A stretch of DNA of 35,967 nucleotides from Mitsuaria sp. WAJ17 (GTDB lineage: Bacteria; Pseudomonadota; Gammaproteobacteria; Burkholderiales; Burkholderiaceae_C). Positions within the stretch are counted from its first letter, which is position 1; each line of letters starts with the position of its first letter. The notes under the pieces were generated by a model that did not search any database, was not told the DNA's origin, and saw nothing but the letters and a program-made list of their open reading frames with translations. The stretch lies in contig NZ_JACJUG010000036.1 in NCBI RefSeq assembly GCF_014174515.1, forward strand, positions 1 through 35,967. The letters run 5' to 3'. The translations under genes were made by a program, and so were the position numbers. Positions 34,083-35,967 of the stretch are shown one piece after another.

Positions 34083-34310
34083 GGGCGCATTGTCCTATGC
34101 CTCGCCGGGCTGTGCTTCGCGGGGTGCCGCAGCACAAGGCCCATGAGAACGGCCCCGGGCGCGATGCTAGGGGCCGTGGAAGATGGCGCGGGGGAGGCGA
34201 CCGCAGGTGCTCTCGTGAGCCCCGCGGCGGGCCTGTGATGCCGCCCGGTTGAATGGACCTGCAGCATCAGCTGCCCCGCATGTGCACCATTAAAGGTGAG
34301 GGTCGAGGCG
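34083..34310. other. Spacer between mnmE start and the yidC terminator
   Basis: I see no gene. The sequence is GC-rich with scattered short runs. The mnmE promoter must lie here because a strong terminator closes yidC upstream, but no clear -10/-35 pair stands out. Confidence 0.5.
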
Positions 34311-34346
34311 AAAAAAAGCCCCCGATCACGGGGGCGATCGGGGGCT
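34311..34346 (-). terminator. Strong rho-independent terminator after yidC
   Basis: On the minus strand AGCCCCCGATC pairs over 11 bp with GATCGGGGGCT around an 8-base loop, followed by seven T. It lies about 70 bases after the yidC stop and separates it from mnmE. Confidence 0.92.
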
Positions 34347-34417
34347 TCGTGCAGTAGTTTGCAAAGACCTCCGCAATGATCTTCGCGAAGGCCTTCGCGC
34401 TGACCGTTGCGCGAACC

Positions 34418-35967
34418 TCAGTTCTGCACGCCCATCTGCTTGTTGATGATCCACTGCTGCGCGATGGACAACAGGTTGTTCACCAGCCAGTACAGCACCA
34501 GGCCGGCCGGGAAGAAGAAGAACATGAAGCTCAGCGCCAGCGGCATCATCCACATCATCTTGGCCTGGGTCGGGTCGGCCGGGGTCGGATTCAGCGCAAC
34601 CTGCAGCAGGCTCGAGGCCGTCATCAGGATGGGCAGGATCAGGAAGGGGTCGGCCGAGGAGAGGTCGGTGATCCAGCCGACCCAGGGCGCGTTGCGCATC
34701 TCGACCGTGCTCTGCAGCACCCAGTACAGGGCGATGAAGAAGGGCATCTGCAGCAGCATGGGCAAGCAGGAACCCAGGGGGTTGACCTTCTCCTCGCGGT
34801 AGATGCGCATCATCTCCTGCTGCTGCTTCTGCGGGTCGTTCTTGTAGCGCTCGCGCAGCTCGTTGATGCGCGGGCCCACGGCCTTCATCTTGGCCATGGA
34901 GCGGTAGGCGCTGGCGTTCAGGCCGAAGAAGGCGATCTTCAGCAGCACCACCAGGGCCACGATGGACCAGCCCCAGTTGCCCAGCATGCCGTGGATCTTG
35001 TCCAGCAGCCAGAACAGCGGCTTGGCGATCACGTAGAACATGCCGTAGTCCTTGACGCGCTCCAGGCCCGGGGCGAGCTCGGTCAGCTTGTTCTCTTCCT
35101 GCGGACCGGCGTACAGCAGGTTCTCGGCCACGGCCGAGGCGCCGGGATTGATGGCGGGCAGAGGGAAGACCTGGCCCACGCTGTAGGCGCCGGACTCGGT
35201 CTTCTTCACGAAGAACTCGCGCGGGCCGGCCGCGTTGTGCAGCCAGGCGGTGGTGAAGTAGTGCTGCACCATCGCGACCCAGCCGTCATCGGCGTGCTTG
35301 TCGTAGTCGGCCTTGCCCTTGTCCAGGTCCTTGAAGTCGAACTTCTGGAACTTGTTCTTGTCCGTGTAGATGGCGGGACCGATGAAGGACGCGGGTGCCA
35401 TGTAGCCGGAGGAGGACTCCACGGCCGTCGGGCGCACCAGCTGCACATAGAGCTGCGGGCTGACCGGCGCGGCACCGGTGTTGACCACCTCGTGCTTGAC
35501 GTCGATGGCGTAGTCGCCGCGCTTGAGCGTGTAGCTCTTGACCAGCTTGAGGCCGCCCTGCTCGGGGGACTCAAAGCGCACCGTCAGCGAGCTGGCGCCG
35601 TCCTTGAGCTGGCGCTCGGCGCCCACCACGTTCATCAGCGTGAAGTGGTTGGGGGCGCCGGCAGCACCGATCAGGCCGGACTCGGGGCGGTAGCTGCTGG
35701 CGTCGAACAGCACCACGGGCGCGGGCTTGAAGCCGGACGGGGCCTTGAGGCCCACGACGCGCATCAGCGGGTCCATGAGGCCGTGGGTCTCGGTGGTCAG
35801 GTGCTTGAGCAGCTCAACACGCACAAGGCTGCCGCCGCGGGTGTCGAAGGTGGCCTTGACTACATCGGTCGTGACCTCGAACTTCTCGCCGGCCGGCTGG
35901 CTGGCCGAGGCCGCCGCCGCAGGGGCCGCCGCGACGCTGGCAGCGCCGCTGCCGCTGGCCGTGGGCA
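34418..35967 (-). CDS. yidC: Membrane protein insertase YidC, N-terminus outside the window
   Basis: YidC inserts proteins into the inner membrane, alone or with SecYEG. About 516 residues are visible and the frame is still open at the right edge. It shows the large periplasmic beta domain (EKFEVTTDVVKATFDTRGG, and SYTLKRGDYAIDVKHEVV) and the C-terminal insertase core with five helices, including WGWSIVALVVLLK, SYRSMAKMKAVGPRI, NPLGSCLPMLLQMPFFIALY and a final LVNNLLSIAQQWIINKQMG. The Ala-rich linker just before the edge is typical of Gram-negative forms. The upstream neighbours should be yidD, rnpA and rpmH. Confidence 0.95.
   Translation of the reverse strand, partial: PTASGSGAASVAAAPAAAASASQPAGEKFEVTTDVVKATFDTRGGSLVRVELLKHLTTETHGLMDPLMRVVGLKAPSGFKPAPVVLFDASSYRPESGLIGAAGAPNHFTLMNVVGAERQLKDGASSLTVRFESPEQGGLKLVKSYTLKRGDYAIDVKHEVVNTGAAPVSPQLYVQLVRPTAVESSSGYMAPASFIGPAIYTDKNKFQKFDFKDLDKGKADYDKHADDGWVAMVQHYFTTAWLHNAAGPREFFVKKTESGAYSVGQVFPLPAINPGASAVAENLLYAGPQEENKLTELAPGLERVKDYGMFYVIAKPLFWLLDKIHGMLGNWGWSIVALVVLLKIAFFGLNASAYRSMAKMKAVGPRINELRERYKNDPQKQQQEMMRIYREEKVNPLGSCLPMLLQMPFFIALYWVLQSTVEMRNAPWVGWITDLSSADPFLILPILMTASSLLQVALNPTPADPTQAKMMWMMPLALSFMFFFFPAGLVLYWLVNNLLSIAQQWIINKQMGVQN

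Noticed and set aside
28801..35967. Integrative element carrying the arsenic genes
   Set aside because: I found no integrase, transposase, tRNA target or flanking direct repeat, and base composition is like that of the chromosome. Transfer remains possible but is not shown.

Overview
ORGANISM. The window is uniformly GC-rich, with compact overlapping operons on both strands. The gene content (LPS Kdo genes, EthD/acyl-CoA dehydrogenase operon, yidC-mnmE pair, DUF5916 protein, Gly-rich RNA-binding protein) suggests a Gram-negative betaproteobacterium, probably a Burkholderiales member of the Rubrivivax/Roseateles type. This is inferred from gene content and protein flavour only. The yidC-mnmE pair at the right edge is usually part of rpmH-rnpA-yidD-yidC-mnmE beside dnaA/oriC, so the right end may lie near the chromosome origin. 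LAYOUT. 1-210: end of a Gly-rich RNA-binding protein and its terminator. 305-7045 (minus): DUF5916 outer-membrane-type protein, an SDR, the envelope cluster kdsD-kdsC-lptC (without lptA/lptB behind it), a membrane protein and a small protein. 7058-8329 (minus): glutamate dehydrogenase with inverted repeats upstream. 8535-10970 (minus): a less GC-rich patch with two unrecognised genes (secreted plus membrane-anchored) and a decapitated MacB/FtsX-type permease. 11075-13069: KefB/C-type antiporter. 13055-15052 (minus): SGNH-type O-acyltransferase. 15123-17486: histidine phosphatase, EthD protein and acyl-CoA dehydrogenase in one operon. 17612-19168: PAS-GGDEF diguanylate cyclase. 19224-20560: a second copy of the secreted/anchored module, with its secreted member split by a frameshift. 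20594-21139: apt. 21162-22676 (minus): cytochrome P450. 22885-23407: dienelactone hydrolase pseudogene. 23518-32653: arsenic region. 32676-35967 (minus): mnmE and partial yidC. ARSENIC REGION. Three transcription units are apparent. (i) arsR-arsC-aquaporin runs leftward. (ii) arsD-arsA runs rightward from a shared arsR/arsD operator-promoter. (iii) A separate leftward operon has its own promoter, flanked by two copies of a 16-bp repeat; it starts with a cysteine-rich MarR regulator, then an ArsN2-type acetyltransferase fused to a flavin monooxygenase with a Cys-rich tail, an MFS transporter, an AraC regulator and a sterol-desaturase-like hydroxylase. No ArsB or Acr3 carrier is present although ArsA keeps all three metal-site cysteines, so arsenite exit would have to use the aquaporin, the MFS protein or a carrier elsewhere. 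MOST INTERESTING. The leads are the MarR/fusion operon with its operator pair, the two related copies of an undescribed anchored protein family with conserved cysteines, the apparently leaderless arsR promoter, and several gene remnants (permease, dienelactone hydrolase, split secreted protein).
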